Shown in pieces: positions 25,367 through 34,193 of a stretch of 64,000 bases of DNA. A program made the position numbers and the translations under genes. The notes under the pieces are model-generated. The model saw only the letters and a program-made list of their open reading frames with translations, was not told the DNA's origin and searched no databases. Source of the stretch: Flammeovirgaceae bacterium (GTDB lineage: Bacteria > Bacteroidota > Bacteroidia > Cytophagales > Cyclobacteriaceae); NCBI GenBank assembly GCA_021300095.1, contig JAJTHV010000105.1, positions 1-64,000 of the forward strand. Reading direction: 5' to 3'. Position 1 is the first letter of the stretch. Every line of letters begins with the position of its first letter.

Positions 25367-26581
25367 TTATTTTTTCCCGAATGGGATTCGCTTTAATGCA
25401 ATGTGCCCGTTGCTTACTACGAGCAACACATCTTGTAAAAACCGAATTTCTTCCAGTGGATTGCCGGGCACCAGAATAAAGTCGGCATCAAATCCTTTTT
25501 CAATCTGACCGGTAGTTGATGCAAGACCTAGCAATTCAGCGCTGCGCACTGTTGCCGCTTGCACTGCTTCATAAGGCGACATGCCCATACGCACAAAGTG
25601 CGCGCACTCCAATGAAATACGACTGGTGGTGTTGGCAGTATATCCATTGTCTGCACCAGTAGCAATCTTTACTCCCAATGCATAAGCTTTCTTGAAGACT
25701 TTTTCTGCTTGGGGCATCATAAATTTGCCACGCAACTCTAACACGGGACCTATATAGTCGCCACCGGGTTGTGTTAAATCTTCTAACGTGATGAAAGTAG
25801 GCACCAGAAAAGTCCCCCGCTCTTTCATCAATTGCAATGTTTCATCCGACAGAAAGGTGCCATGCTCAATACTTTTAGCTCCGGCTAAAACAGCCGCACG
25901 TGCGCCTTCATCTCCATGTGCGTGAATCATCACCGGCACATTGCGCTTAGCAGCTTCTTGAACGATCACCCGAATTTGTTGTTCGGTATATACTTGTTCA
26001 CGTGGGTCCGTTTCCGGTCGACCGGCACGTTCGGTGCCGCGTGTTTTAATAACCTTGGCGCCTCTGTCAATATTTACGTTCACTAGTAATCGCAACTCTT
26101 CATCGGTGCGCACACCATTGATCAGCGCTCCCAGTCGGGTATCAGCAAGGATGGTTTCTTCTAAGTTGGGTGATACGTAAACGCCAGCCGGAACTACATC
26201 GGGACCTGTAATTCTTCCCGATTTACTGAGCTCCATCAAGACTACATCCTGAAATGCCGCAACACCGGCTGTTCGCACGGTGGTTACACCCGTTTCTAAA
26301 GCGCGTTTCGCGGAAGCGAGATTATCCAAATGCGAATGTGCATCGATCAAACCTGGAAGCAAGTAGTATCCTTCGCAATCAATCAATTCATATCCGGAAG
26401 TATCATCGCCCGCTTTTCCGATACGTTCTATTTTTCCGGCTCGCACAAATACAATCGCATTCGGATAAACCTTGTTTTCTTTTCCATTGAAGAGATTAGC
26501 ATGTATGAATGCCTGCGGTTTGTTATTCTGTGCAAACAAAGAGAGATGGCATAGAAACAATAAGGTGACGACTAGTCTCAT
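25367..26581 (-). CDS. Secreted amidohydrolase (imidazolonepropionase-like)
   Basis: The 404-residue enzyme has a signal peptide (MRLVVTLLFLCHLSLFAQ) and an amidohydrolase TIM barrel. The metal-binding HxH lies in LIDAHSHLDN (about 79-88), with further ligands in MIHAHGDEGARAAV (near 219) and SIEHGTFLS (near 238), and the catalytic Asp in ATGADNGYT. Such enzymes hydrolyse C-N bonds, for example in peptides such as Xaa-Pro or in imidazolones; the substrate cannot be told. It is exported to the periplasm. It converges with the lipoprotein gene with only a few bases between the stops. Confidence 0.88.
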   Translation of the reverse strand: MRLVVTLLFLCHLSLFAQNNKPQAFIHANLFNGKENKVYPNAIVFVRAGKIERIGKAGDDTSGYELIDCEGYYLLPGLIDAHSHLDNLASAKRALETGVTTVRTAGVAAFQDVVLMELSKSGRITGPDVVPAGVYVSPNLEETILADTRLGALINGVRTDEELRLLVNVNIDRGAKVIKTRGTERAGRPETDPREQVYTEQQIRVIVQEAAKRNVPVMIHAHGDEGARAAVLAGAKSIEHGTFLSDETLQLMKERGTFLVPTFITLEDLTQPGGDYIGPVLELRGKFMMPQAEKVFKKAYALGVKIATGADNGYTANTTSRISLECAHFVRMGMSPYEAVQAATVRSAELLGLASTTGQIEKGFDADFILVPGNPLEEIRFLQDVLLVVSNGHIALKRIPFGKK

Positions 26582-26659
26582 AATTTTTTTAATTCACGCT
26601 AGAGTGGATGGTTCTTCTAAAATACGCTTAATTTTTTCAATTGAAAAGCAACGAACGAA

Positions 26660-27709
26660 TCACTTGGTAGTCATTGTCAGCAAAGCGATGGCTATTTCGG
26701 AGGCGGAGATGGTCGTATAAATGGGCTGTAGTACTTTTAAAATACATTCCGAAAAAAAAGCAGGATCTGTGTTGTTGCTTTGTGGTTGCCACACACCCAT
26801 GCACGCCAATAGCGTGTAGCGCGATTCGTAAACATCAAAAACGATAATTGGATAAATTCCATTTTCCTCGATGGCCGATGCATAGAGAAAGACCGGATAG
26901 TCGAAGAGATCAGCTGTACGTAAATCAGGAATTAAGTTGGCATCAAAGAACTCGTAATTAACTAACTGTGTAGGCAGCTGCAGGTAGTCAAGATTTGTTT
27001 TTACTTCCTGCAATTTTTGCTTCATGAGGGCAAGCGGTGTTTGAGCCTCATCAAATAGTTGAATAGAAACCCACTGCTTGCTGGAGAGCTTGAAAAACGA
27101 GAGTGAGTCGGTGGCAATGGAAAGCTTATAGTCGAAGAAGGAATAGCCCGGAACAAAATACCCCGGATAATAAAAGTGCATGCCCAAAGCTTTACAGTAT
27201 TCCATCTTTTTGTAGATGAGGTATTTCCCCAAGCTGTATTTTTTGTAATCCGGATCGTAGACAGAAACAATTCCTTCGGCAGCGGTTTCTCCTAAATCAA
27301 AGTAGCCAATAGCAATCAGCCGGCCGACATGATATACGGCTACTTCATAGGTGTTAAACACAGATATTTCCTCGGAGTGGCCATACAGCAGATGTTGCAA
27401 AGATTCGGATGGTTGAAAAGCAACCGATGCGCGATAGCGGGAATAAAGATTTTCTTTTTCAGGCGTGATCGTAGCTGGGCGTATGTGTGTGGTAAATTTA
27501 GCGTTTCGTTTAAACAGTTTAACCTGTGTGTTGTCGGCTGTATAATTAGAAAGATCTACTCGTAACCATATCGTATTGTACATGGTTGATTTGAAATGAA
27601 TGAACTGAGTGGTGAAAATGGTTTGCCCCATGCGAAACCATCCGCGTTCCAGATAGGCATCTAACTCAGATGCCGTGATGTGTGTGGGCGACTGTGCTTC
27701 GGCAAACAT
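26660..27709 (-). CDS. Arginyl-tRNA--protein transferase-like protein (ATE/Bpt family)
   Basis: The 349-residue protein shows features of arginyl/leucyl-tRNA-protein transferases: LERGWFRMGQTIFTTQFI near 20-40, an IWLRVDL strand, a C-terminal GNAT-like core with VYDPDYKKYSLGKYLIYKKM and MHFYYPGYFVPG. These enzymes attach Arg or Leu to acidic N-termini and mark proteins for degradation. The usual N-terminal cysteine cluster of the eukaryotic ATE1 is absent. Length and core fit Bacteroidota sequences annotated as arginine-tRNA-protein transferases. It follows the DUF2177 gene by 14 bases. Activity is not certain. Confidence 0.7.
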   Translation of the reverse strand: MFAEAQSPTHITASELDAYLERGWFRMGQTIFTTQFIHFKSTMYNTIWLRVDLSNYTADNTQVKLFKRNAKFTTHIRPATITPEKENLYSRYRASVAFQPSESLQHLLYGHSEEISVFNTYEVAVYHVGRLIAIGYFDLGETAAEGIVSVYDPDYKKYSLGKYLIYKKMEYCKALGMHFYYPGYFVPGYSFFDYKLSIATDSLSFFKLSSKQWVSIQLFDEAQTPLALMKQKLQEVKTNLDYLQLPTQLVNYEFFDANLIPDLRTADLFDYPVFLYASAIEENGIYPIIVFDVYESRYTLLACMGVWQPQSNNTDPAFFSECILKVLQPIYTTISASEIAIALLTMTTK

Positions 27710-27723
27710 GACAACCAGAAATC

Positions 27724-28137
27724 TCAGCTACGGAAGATCCATTTATGGATGCCATATCCGGCCATACTCACCAATGAAGTAAGTACTGCACCCCATGCTA
27801 TGTCGATGAATACGATAGCTATGGGCCAGTTTTTTAAAGTGGCCAGATTAGTCAAGTCGTAAGTGGCATATGTAATAACACCAAAGAAGGCGCCCAGCCA
27901 CAAAGCCGTGAAGAGCGAATTTTTTTCTACGGCAGGCAGAATCACAAACACAAAAATGCCAACAATGAACAGGAGATAAAAGACAATTGCGGCAGTCCAG
28001 TTTACCTGATCCGCCAATAATCCAAACAAATGCTTGCGATAAAGATTCTTAGCCAGAAAGCCAAGCCACACCATGTCAATAGCAAAAAACACAATGGACG
28101 TGAGCACATACGAAGCCAACCATTTAAAGATCATCAT
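27724..28137 (-). CDS. DUF2177 family membrane protein
   Basis: The protein has four hydrophobic helices over about 137 residues: VLTSIVFFAIDMVWLGFLAK, IVFYLLFIVGIFVFVILPAV, LWLGAFFGVITYATYDLTNL and IAIVFIDIAWGAVLTSLVSM. The ATYDLTNLATLKNWP and DxxWG motifs are those of DUF2177, inner membrane proteins of unknown function. I chose the ATG at 28137 rather than a TTG 12 codons upstream, because homologues start just before the first helix. It is followed closely by the ATE-like gene and diverges from the histidine kinase gene. Confidence 0.85.
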   Translation of the reverse strand: MMIFKWLASYVLTSIVFFAIDMVWLGFLAKNLYRKHLFGLLADQVNWTAAIVFYLLFIVGIFVFVILPAVEKNSLFTALWLGAFFGVITYATYDLTNLATLKNWPIAIVFIDIAWGAVLTSLVSMAGYGIHKWIFRS

Positions 28138-28265
28138 AGCGAAGTTGAATGTAGGCTGCGAAGATACAAGCAATCGGGCGATACCAACGCATCGCTTCGC
28201 CCAAAGAGCTTTTTTATTATGCCATTTTATTAGTAGCTTACCTAGATATTATACCTAAACTCCCC

Positions 28266-29576
28266 ATGAAACTGATAAACTTTCTACGACCTACGGATTG
28301 GTCTAAGTTGAGTGCAACAGGGAGTATTTTAAGCTACGAATTGCGAAAGAACATCGTGTTTTCTCAAATTTTGGTTCTTTCTATGATTGGGTTGCTCATC
28401 CACCTGGTAGCGGATTCCATTCGTGGTGATTATGGAATTACGGGGGTTGTTGTATTCACCATGCTGGTAACCGGATATACCTATTACCTGAATGAACAGC
28501 AGAAACACAAGAAGGCGCGCACCTTCTTTTTTATCAGTGTAAACATTATTTTTTTTGTATTGGCATCCTGGGTGCCGAGGGAGTGCGCGGTCAACATATT
28601 GTTTATTGCATTAATGGGTATTGCGTTAGTGGCGCATCCGTATCGCGAACAGAAGTTAGCGGTCATGTATGTATCCATTTCACTACTTGCCATAATTATA
28701 TTGGAAGTTACCAGCTATCAGCCGCTCGGAAATTCATTTCGGTTGCTGGAACACTCTTCGCTCTTTAATTCGATTATCAATATCGTTTCGGCTATTGTTA
28801 TTCTTTCAATCTGCTTGTTATTTTCTGTTCGATTGAATCACCGGGCTGAGGTGCTATTGTTAAAACGTGAAAATCAATTGTTGAAGACCAACGAAAAGCT
28901 GGATCGTATTTTGTACAGTGCATCACATGATCTGAGGGCACCACTCCATTCGATCAAAGGATTAATGAATCTGGCAGCAATGGAGGCGCAATCGGATAAC
29001 ATGAAGTATTACTTTTCATTGGCCGATGAGCGCATCGCTAAACTGGATCGATTTATTGTAGACATCCTTGAATTTTCGCGGAGCACCAAAAATCAGTTAG
29101 CCATGGAGCAAGTCTCCATCCGCGAAATGGTGAATGAAATAGCGGATGCCCTCAAGTACATGGATGGAGCATCACGTATTCAGTTGATTCGAGAGTTTGG
29201 CGACATCGATTTTGTAACGACCGATCGCAGAGCTGTCTCTGTTATTTTGACCAATTTGGTTTCTAACTCTGTGAAATATCATAACTATCAACAAGACAAT
29301 CTTTGGATCAAGATTATGATTGCGCGTTCTGCAGATAAGGTATGTATTAGCGTTTCCGACAATGGCATGGGGATACCCAAAGATCAGCAGGAGAAAGTTT
29401 TTGATATGTTTTTTCGGGCCACCGATCAAGCCAACGGATCCGGTCTGGGATTGTTCATTGTGAAAGAAATGGTAGATCAATTGAACGGCCACATATCACT
29501 TCACTCTGAATTTGGAAGCGGCAGCGAATTTTCTTTTTGTATTCCACAAGAAGAGAATGATAGAGTGCTTGCGTAA
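28266..29576 (+). CDS. Membrane sensor histidine kinase
   Basis: The 436-residue protein has six hydrophobic helices at about 30-195, a short coiled coil and then a HisKA domain with the phosphorylated His in LYSASHDLRAPLHSIKGLMN (about 216-235). The HATPase domain shows the N box VILTNLVSNSVKYHN, G1 SDNGMGIPKDQQEKVFDMF and G2 ANGSGLGLFIVKEMV. There is no receiver domain in this protein and no response regulator gene next to it. It is a plasma-membrane kinase whose signal is unknown. It diverges from DUF2177. Confidence 0.95.
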   Translation: MKLINFLRPTDWSKLSATGSILSYELRKNIVFSQILVLSMIGLLIHLVADSIRGDYGITGVVVFTMLVTGYTYYLNEQQKHKKARTFFFISVNIIFFVLASWVPRECAVNILFIALMGIALVAHPYREQKLAVMYVSISLLAIIILEVTSYQPLGNSFRLLEHSSLFNSIINIVSAIVILSICLLFSVRLNHRAEVLLLKRENQLLKTNEKLDRILYSASHDLRAPLHSIKGLMNLAAMEAQSDNMKYYFSLADERIAKLDRFIVDILEFSRSTKNQLAMEQVSIREMVNEIADALKYMDGASRIQLIREFGDIDFVTTDRRAVSVILTNLVSNSVKYHNYQQDNLWIKIMIARSADKVCISVSDNGMGIPKDQQEKVFDMFFRATDQANGSGLGLFIVKEMVDQLNGHISLHSEFGSGSEFSFCIPQEENDRVLA

Positions 29577-29715
29577 TTCAATTACTTTATTCGTTCGAAT
29601 ACAGAACTTTCAATAGAATGTTTCGTAAAAAGAATTGGCTCTTGAAAATGCCATTCGTTCACATTTTCTTAATGTAGAATTTGATGAAAAGCGCAGTAGC
29701 TTGCGCAAAATTTAT

Positions 29716-30207
29716 ATGAAGTACAGCCTGTTTTTAAGCCTTCTTATTTCCTTCGCAGCCCATGCACAAGTGGCTGAATTAAAGTCAGAAGAGATATTGA
29801 AATTATTGCCCAGTGAAATTGACGGTTATAAAGTAACGGACGAGTTTAAAACACGTCACATTAAAATTGGGACACTTACCTATACTCTTTGCGAAAAGAA
29901 ATTTCGTAAAAAGGACAAATACATTACACTTTTGTTGTTTGATTTCGCACATGCCGAAATAATGTATAAGCAATCCATGAGTACGTGGAATAAAGTTCGT
30001 CCGGTAGAGTCTGATTCAGTTGTTTTACGTTCCGTGGCTTTCGCTAATTGCGAAGGTTGGGAATCGTATTTGCGCCACACCAATCAATCTCAAATCTTTA
30101 TTGGAATTTGCGGCCGCTTTTTTCTGAATATGACTGGCGACAAGGTGCTGTTGGAGGATTTAAAAGCAGTATTGGATCGCGTGCCCATCGATCAATTCCC
30201 TCGATAA
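29716..30207 (+). CDS. Secreted protein of unknown function
   Basis: The 163-residue protein has a signal peptide (KYSLFLSLLISFAAHAQ) and a mature domain of about 145 residues with alternating beta and helical segments, including LLPSEIDGYKVTDEFKT and YITLLLFDFAHAEIMYKQ. Two cysteines (CEKKF, FIGICGRF) could pair. The frame can run back to a TTG at 29635, but the ATG at 29716 places a proper signal peptide at the start. It is exported to the periplasm or outside. No family is recognised. Confidence 0.6.
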   Translation: MKYSLFLSLLISFAAHAQVAELKSEEILKLLPSEIDGYKVTDEFKTRHIKIGTLTYTLCEKKFRKKDKYITLLLFDFAHAEIMYKQSMSTWNKVRPVESDSVVLRSVAFANCEGWESYLRHTNQSQIFIGICGRFFLNMTGDKVLLEDLKAVLDRVPIDQFPR

Positions 30208-30214
30208 AATTCGA

Positions 30215-30592
30215 TCATTCTACTCCTTTAATAACCGATTGAGCCGATGTGAATATGCGCTTCATTCGTTCCAATGAGGCAGCACTGTTTTTCTTCTTAT
30301 TGAATTTTATCACCAGTCGATCGTTGGATATCTTCAACGAAAACAAGGTGCCATCTTTCAGCATGAGCAGTGCATCGTATTGACGGATAGAACTCCCAAA
30401 GAGAACATCCGGATGAAAGGCCTCATCAATAGCTTTGCGCACTTCTTTTACCTTCTCTTCCGGAAAACGTGCGCGCAATTCATAACTGTTGTCAGTATCC
30501 AGCACGGAAACTATTGTTCTGCTACGATTACTAAATCCAGTAGATCCGAATAAGAAAAGAATACTTAGTGCGATTGGAATGAAGCGATTCAT
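30215..30592 (-). CDS. Secreted small protein of unknown function
   Basis: The 125-residue protein has a hydrophobic leader (PIALSILFLFGSTGF) and a small alpha/beta domain with YELRARFPEEKVKEVRKAID and LMLKDGTLFSLKISNDRLVI. Its stop is only 7 bases past the convergent gene on the plus strand. It is exported or membrane-anchored. No family is recognised. Confidence 0.6.
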   Translation of the reverse strand: MNRFIPIALSILFLFGSTGFSNRSRTIVSVLDTDNSYELRARFPEEKVKEVRKAIDEAFHPDVLFGSSIRQYDALLMLKDGTLFSLKISNDRLVIKFNKKKNSAASLERMKRIFTSAQSVIKGVE

Positions 30593-30716
30593 GCTGGTGA
30601 TGTTTTATTACCTTCTTTGCAAGGATCGCGCCAATGCAAAAAACAACGCCAGTGCACGATTTATGAGAGCGTGAGTGTTCGCAGATGTAAAGAAGTGTTC
30701 GGATTTGGGCGAACAG

Positions 30717-31670
30717 CTAAGGTTTCAAATTTTGCCAAGTTTTTTCTAAAAGATTTTTAGTGGCTTTGATTCCCTCGCTTTCGCTCAGTTGGTCTCCTTC
30801 GTATTCCACACCAATATATCCATTGAAGCCCGCATCTTTTACTAATTGCAACATGCGTGTGTAGTCAATAATTTTTTCGTTTCCCTGCTCATCAAATTGA
30901 TAGGATTTCGCGCTTACCCCCTTTGCAAATGGCAGCATATCCCCAACACCCTGATAGCGATCGTATGCTTCTTTGCAATCTTTTGAAGGTTCGGTACTTC
31001 CCCACTTAGCGGCTGTGCACCAGTTACCAAAATCCGGAAGGGTGCCCACGTTAGGTAAATTTACTTTTGTAATCACCTCGGCCACCCATTTGCCATCGGC
31101 ACTGAAGAGTCCATGGTTTTCAATTAGCACGTTGATGTTTTTAGAACCGGCATAGGCTCCCAACTCTTGAAGCGAAGTGATCATGGCAGCCTTAACTTCT
31201 TCTTTTGTTCCATCGCCAAACGCATTTACACGAATGGAATGACAGCCTAAAATTTTGGCAGCATCCACCCATTTGTGATGATTGGTAACCGCGATGCTGC
31301 GCTCTTCTTCTTTTGGGTTTCCTAAATCGCCCTCATTATCCACCATGATTAATAAACTCTTTACTCCCAACGAATCGGCTTTCGCTTTCATCATTTTCCA
31401 ATAAGCGGTGTCGGTAGCATGATCTTTATAAAATGAATTCACATATTCAATGGCGTTGATACCAAAATCATTTTTGGCGATAGCCGCAAAATCTTCCGGG
31501 TGCCATGCACCATTTTCAATGGCCCGGTGAATCGACCATTGTGCCAATGAAATGTTGAGCGTGGGAGTCTGAGCAGGTGTTTCCACAGAAGTTTTTGGTT
31601 TACATTGAGTCAGGCTGAAAAGCAAGAAGACAATTGTCAGGCGAGACAAAGAGCAGGTCATTTTTTTCAT
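30717..31670 (-). CDS. Lipoprotein sugar phosphate isomerase/epimerase-like (TIM barrel)
   Basis: The roughly 317-residue protein has a lipoprotein signal (MTCSLSRLTIVFLLFSLTQC) and a xylose-isomerase-like/AP-endonuclease-2 TIM barrel. Conserved metal-ligand segments are INAIEYVNSF, HSIRVNAFGDGTKEE, NVLIENHGLFSADGKW, GTLPDFGNWC and IGVEYEGDQL. Such enzymes in Bacteroidota are often secreted to the periplasm and act on sugars or inositols. I took the ATG at 31670, which starts MKKMTC, rather than an upstream ATG ten codons earlier. The substrate is unknown. Confidence 0.85.
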   Translation of the reverse strand: MKKMTCSLSRLTIVFLLFSLTQCKPKTSVETPAQTPTLNISLAQWSIHRAIENGAWHPEDFAAIAKNDFGINAIEYVNSFYKDHATDTAYWKMMKAKADSLGVKSLLIMVDNEGDLGNPKEEERSIAVTNHHKWVDAAKILGCHSIRVNAFGDGTKEEVKAAMITSLQELGAYAGSKNINVLIENHGLFSADGKWVAEVITKVNLPNVGTLPDFGNWCTAAKWGSTEPSKDCKEAYDRYQGVGDMLPFAKGVSAKSYQFDEQGNEKIIDYTRMLQLVKDAGFNGYIGVEYEGDQLSESEGIKATKNLLEKTWQNLKP

Positions 31671-31760
31671 AACCGAATGTACATAAATATTTTGAAGCAA
31701 TCACCTCCTCTATACAGACTTACGCTTCTCATAGCAGATGTAGTATATTTGCCGCTTGTT

Positions 31761-32663
31761 ATGATGAAACACAATCAATTTGTTCTATTCCTATTCGGGT
31801 TAATTGCATTCGGAGTCATAACTGCCTGCACATCGGATCAAACTGTTGGAGTAATTCGCCAGGCAGTAAAAATAGAGGTGGAGACAAATCACCAAAATGA
31901 AGAGCAGGCAAACTTACCTAACCCTGAAAAGAGTATCCTGCCCGAATCTTTTGTTACTAAGTCGTATTACGATGCTGAGCATCTTTTATTGAAAGAGGAG
32001 AAATGGTCGGATGACGGAAAGCTGGAATGGAAAAAAGAGCTTGTATATGACGAAGCGGGAAATAACCTAGAGCGGTGGACTTTGCATCACGACAGTGTGG
32101 TTGAGCGAATCGTTCAGAAGTTCAATGCTGCGAACCGATTGATTCGAGCGGAGGAATATGGATCAAATGAAAAGCTGCTGCGAAAGAGTTCGGCTGCCTA
32201 TGACCGCAATGGAAAAGGCGTGGTAACAACGTTCACAAACATACAAGATGAATTCGTTAAATCAATGGAAAGCGTTTACGATTCATCGGGCCGATTGATT
32301 GAGAATCGATATTTTATTCAGCTTTCCGGTGAACAATTAGATAGGATTTCAATGCCCGGAATAAATAGCTGGCTACAGAAAAATACCTACCTATACGATG
32401 CGAAAAACAATTTAATCCAAACGATGCAAGTCGATTCCAATTTGGTGATGAGTTTGAATACTTCCTTGGGTTATGATAGCTTGAATAACCTGACAACCAA
32501 AATTATTCAAAGTACGGATAGAAGTAGAGCGCAACATTATCGCTATGAGTATCAATACAATCATGCCGGTGAATGGACAAAGAAGAGAACATTTTTAAAC
32601 AATCACCTGATAGCCATCACCATCAGGCGAATACTTACACCTGCTACTGAAATCAAAAAATAA
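31761..32663 (+). CDS. Lipoprotein with YD-like repeats
   Basis: The 300-residue lipoprotein has a signal with the lipobox ITAC (LIAFGVITAC, Cys near 22). The mature part consists of repeated strands of the type YDxxGNxLxxxxxxxD, such as LVYDEAGNNLERWTLHHD, YDSSGRLIENRYFI and YLYDAKNNLIQTMQVDSN, in the style of YD/RHS repeats but few in number. This suggests a small extracellular beta-structure on the outer surface, without the large toxin core of RHS proteins. The start was moved from an overlapping upstream frame to an ATG at 31761 that gives the signal peptide. Confidence 0.7.
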   Translation: MMKHNQFVLFLFGLIAFGVITACTSDQTVGVIRQAVKIEVETNHQNEEQANLPNPEKSILPESFVTKSYYDAEHLLLKEEKWSDDGKLEWKKELVYDEAGNNLERWTLHHDSVVERIVQKFNAANRLIRAEEYGSNEKLLRKSSAAYDRNGKGVVTTFTNIQDEFVKSMESVYDSSGRLIENRYFIQLSGEQLDRISMPGINSWLQKNTYLYDAKNNLIQTMQVDSNLVMSLNTSLGYDSLNNLTTKIIQSTDRSRAQHYRYEYQYNHAGEWTKKRTFLNNHLIAITIRRILTPATEIKK

Positions 32664-32692
32664 ATCGTAGGTAAACTTGTAAAACGCTATCC

Positions 32693-33994
32693 ATGAATAA
32701 ACATATTTTTATTTTATTATCATTTGCTCTGCTGGTGATCGATAGTCACGCACAGAAATCTACATCTAAACAAAAAGAAGATCCGTATACGAAGCAAGTG
32801 CAACTGCTTACAAAAAACCCACACGTACAAAGGGCATTTGCTATTATTGATCAGCTAGAGCCAACAACGCGTAAAGAGCATATTGAATTGAATCAGGTGC
32901 CTGCGCCACCCTTCAAGGAATCGGTTCGTGCGGAATACTTTCGCAAAATGTTGGAAACTGCCGGAGCTGATAAAGTTTGGATCGATTCAGTCGGCAATGT
33001 ATTGGCTTTGCGCAAAGGAAAAAAGAGCACACGCACGATCGTGCTCGATGCACATGTCGACACCGTTTTTCCGGAAGGAACGGATGTAACTGTCAAAATA
33101 AAAGGTGATACACTTTTCGCTCCGGGTATTTCAGATGATACGCGTGGATTGATTGCGATGCTAACTGTGCTACGTGCTTTAGAGAAGGCATCTATTGAAA
33201 CAACAGACGATGTACTTTTTGTTGGAACAGTGGGCGAGGAAGGTCTCGGTGACTTGCGTGGTGTGAAATACATTGTTGAGAAAAGTAAAATTAAAATTGA
33301 TGTATGGATTGCGCTAGATGGAACGGCCATCGATCAAGTTATCAACGGAGCACTCGGTTCGATTCGGTACAAGGCCACCATCACCGGCCCGGGTGGTCAC
33401 TCGTGGGGCGCATTTGGAATTGGCAATCCGCATCATGCCATGGCAAAATCGATTAATTATTTTTCAGATGCAGCAGCACTGTTTACCTCGAGTGGTGTGA
33501 AGACCAGTTTTAATGTCGGTCGCACGGGCGGTGGCACATCCGTCAACTCGATTCCATTTGAATCGTGGGCAGAGGTGGATATGCGTTCAGAGAGCCCATC
33601 GCAACTCAAGAAGATTGATTCAATTTTTAAGGTGAGCATGAAGAAGGGGGTAAGTGAGTACAATCAAAAGGTAAAGCAAGGCCCACCCTTGCAATTGAGT
33701 TTACAACAAATTGGATACCGACCATCGGGAGCAACCGCAGAGTCATCTCCTTTGGTACAAAAAGTATTTGCAGCTGCACGTTACTTCTCGGTGGTACCCC
33801 AATTAGCCATTGTGTCTACCAACGCCAACGTTCCCATTGCACACGGCATACAGGCTATTACAATTGGGGCAGGAGGAAAGAGCGACCATGAACACGCGTT
33901 GGGAGAGTGGTGGCTAAATGAAAAGGGAGCAGATGGTATTAAGTTCGCACTACTCACTTTGTTACTCGAAGCCGGCATTGAGAAAGGCAAATGA
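32693..33994 (+). CDS. M20 family metallopeptidase (secreted)
   Basis: The 433-residue protein has a signal peptide (HIFILLSFALLVIDSHAQ) and a di-zinc M20 peptidase fold. The metal-binding residues appear in VLDAHVDTVF (about 116-125), GISDDTRGLIAML, GTVGEEGLGDLRGVK and the late HEHALGEWW. A dimerisation insertion, with ATITGPGGHSWGAFG, precedes the C-terminal metal-binding part. It probably cleaves small peptides in the periplasm (tri- or dipeptidase type); the exact substrate is not known. It is 29 bases downstream of the lipoprotein gene and likely cotranscribed. Confidence 0.92.
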   Translation: MNKHIFILLSFALLVIDSHAQKSTSKQKEDPYTKQVQLLTKNPHVQRAFAIIDQLEPTTRKEHIELNQVPAPPFKESVRAEYFRKMLETAGADKVWIDSVGNVLALRKGKKSTRTIVLDAHVDTVFPEGTDVTVKIKGDTLFAPGISDDTRGLIAMLTVLRALEKASIETTDDVLFVGTVGEEGLGDLRGVKYIVEKSKIKIDVWIALDGTAIDQVINGALGSIRYKATITGPGGHSWGAFGIGNPHHAMAKSINYFSDAAALFTSSGVKTSFNVGRTGGGTSVNSIPFESWAEVDMRSESPSQLKKIDSIFKVSMKKGVSEYNQKVKQGPPLQLSLQQIGYRPSGATAESSPLVQKVFAAARYFSVVPQLAIVSTNANVPIAHGIQAITIGAGGKSDHEHALGEWWLNEKGADGIKFALLTLLLEAGIEKGK

Positions 33995-34031
33995 GTTTAG
34001 GGCATTTAGAAAAATTCAATTTACATGACAA

Positions 34032-34070
34032 AGCCTCACCCCTTGTCACTCCGAGGCACGAGGAGTCTTA
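34032..34070. repeat. REP-like intergenic element remnant
   Basis: The segment reads GCCTCACCCC followed by GTCACTCCGAGGCACGAGGA, then GTCTTATCGG. It resembles the dispersed bacterial intergenic repeats of the form GTCATTCCGAGCGnAGCGAGGAATCT and CCTCACCCC. It lies in the 199-base gap between the M20 gene and the HelD gene, where I see no gene. Recognition is from memory and not checked. Confidence 0.4.
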
Positions 34071-34193
34071 TCGGAGCAGAAGCTAAATGTGGATGGAGCC
34101 AGTAGCTGCCTTGTTCCTTTCTTAGTGCCTGGGTGTCTCAGTGGTGAATTATATTTTTTTTAAACGCATCAGTGCAAATGATGATTTTTTGAT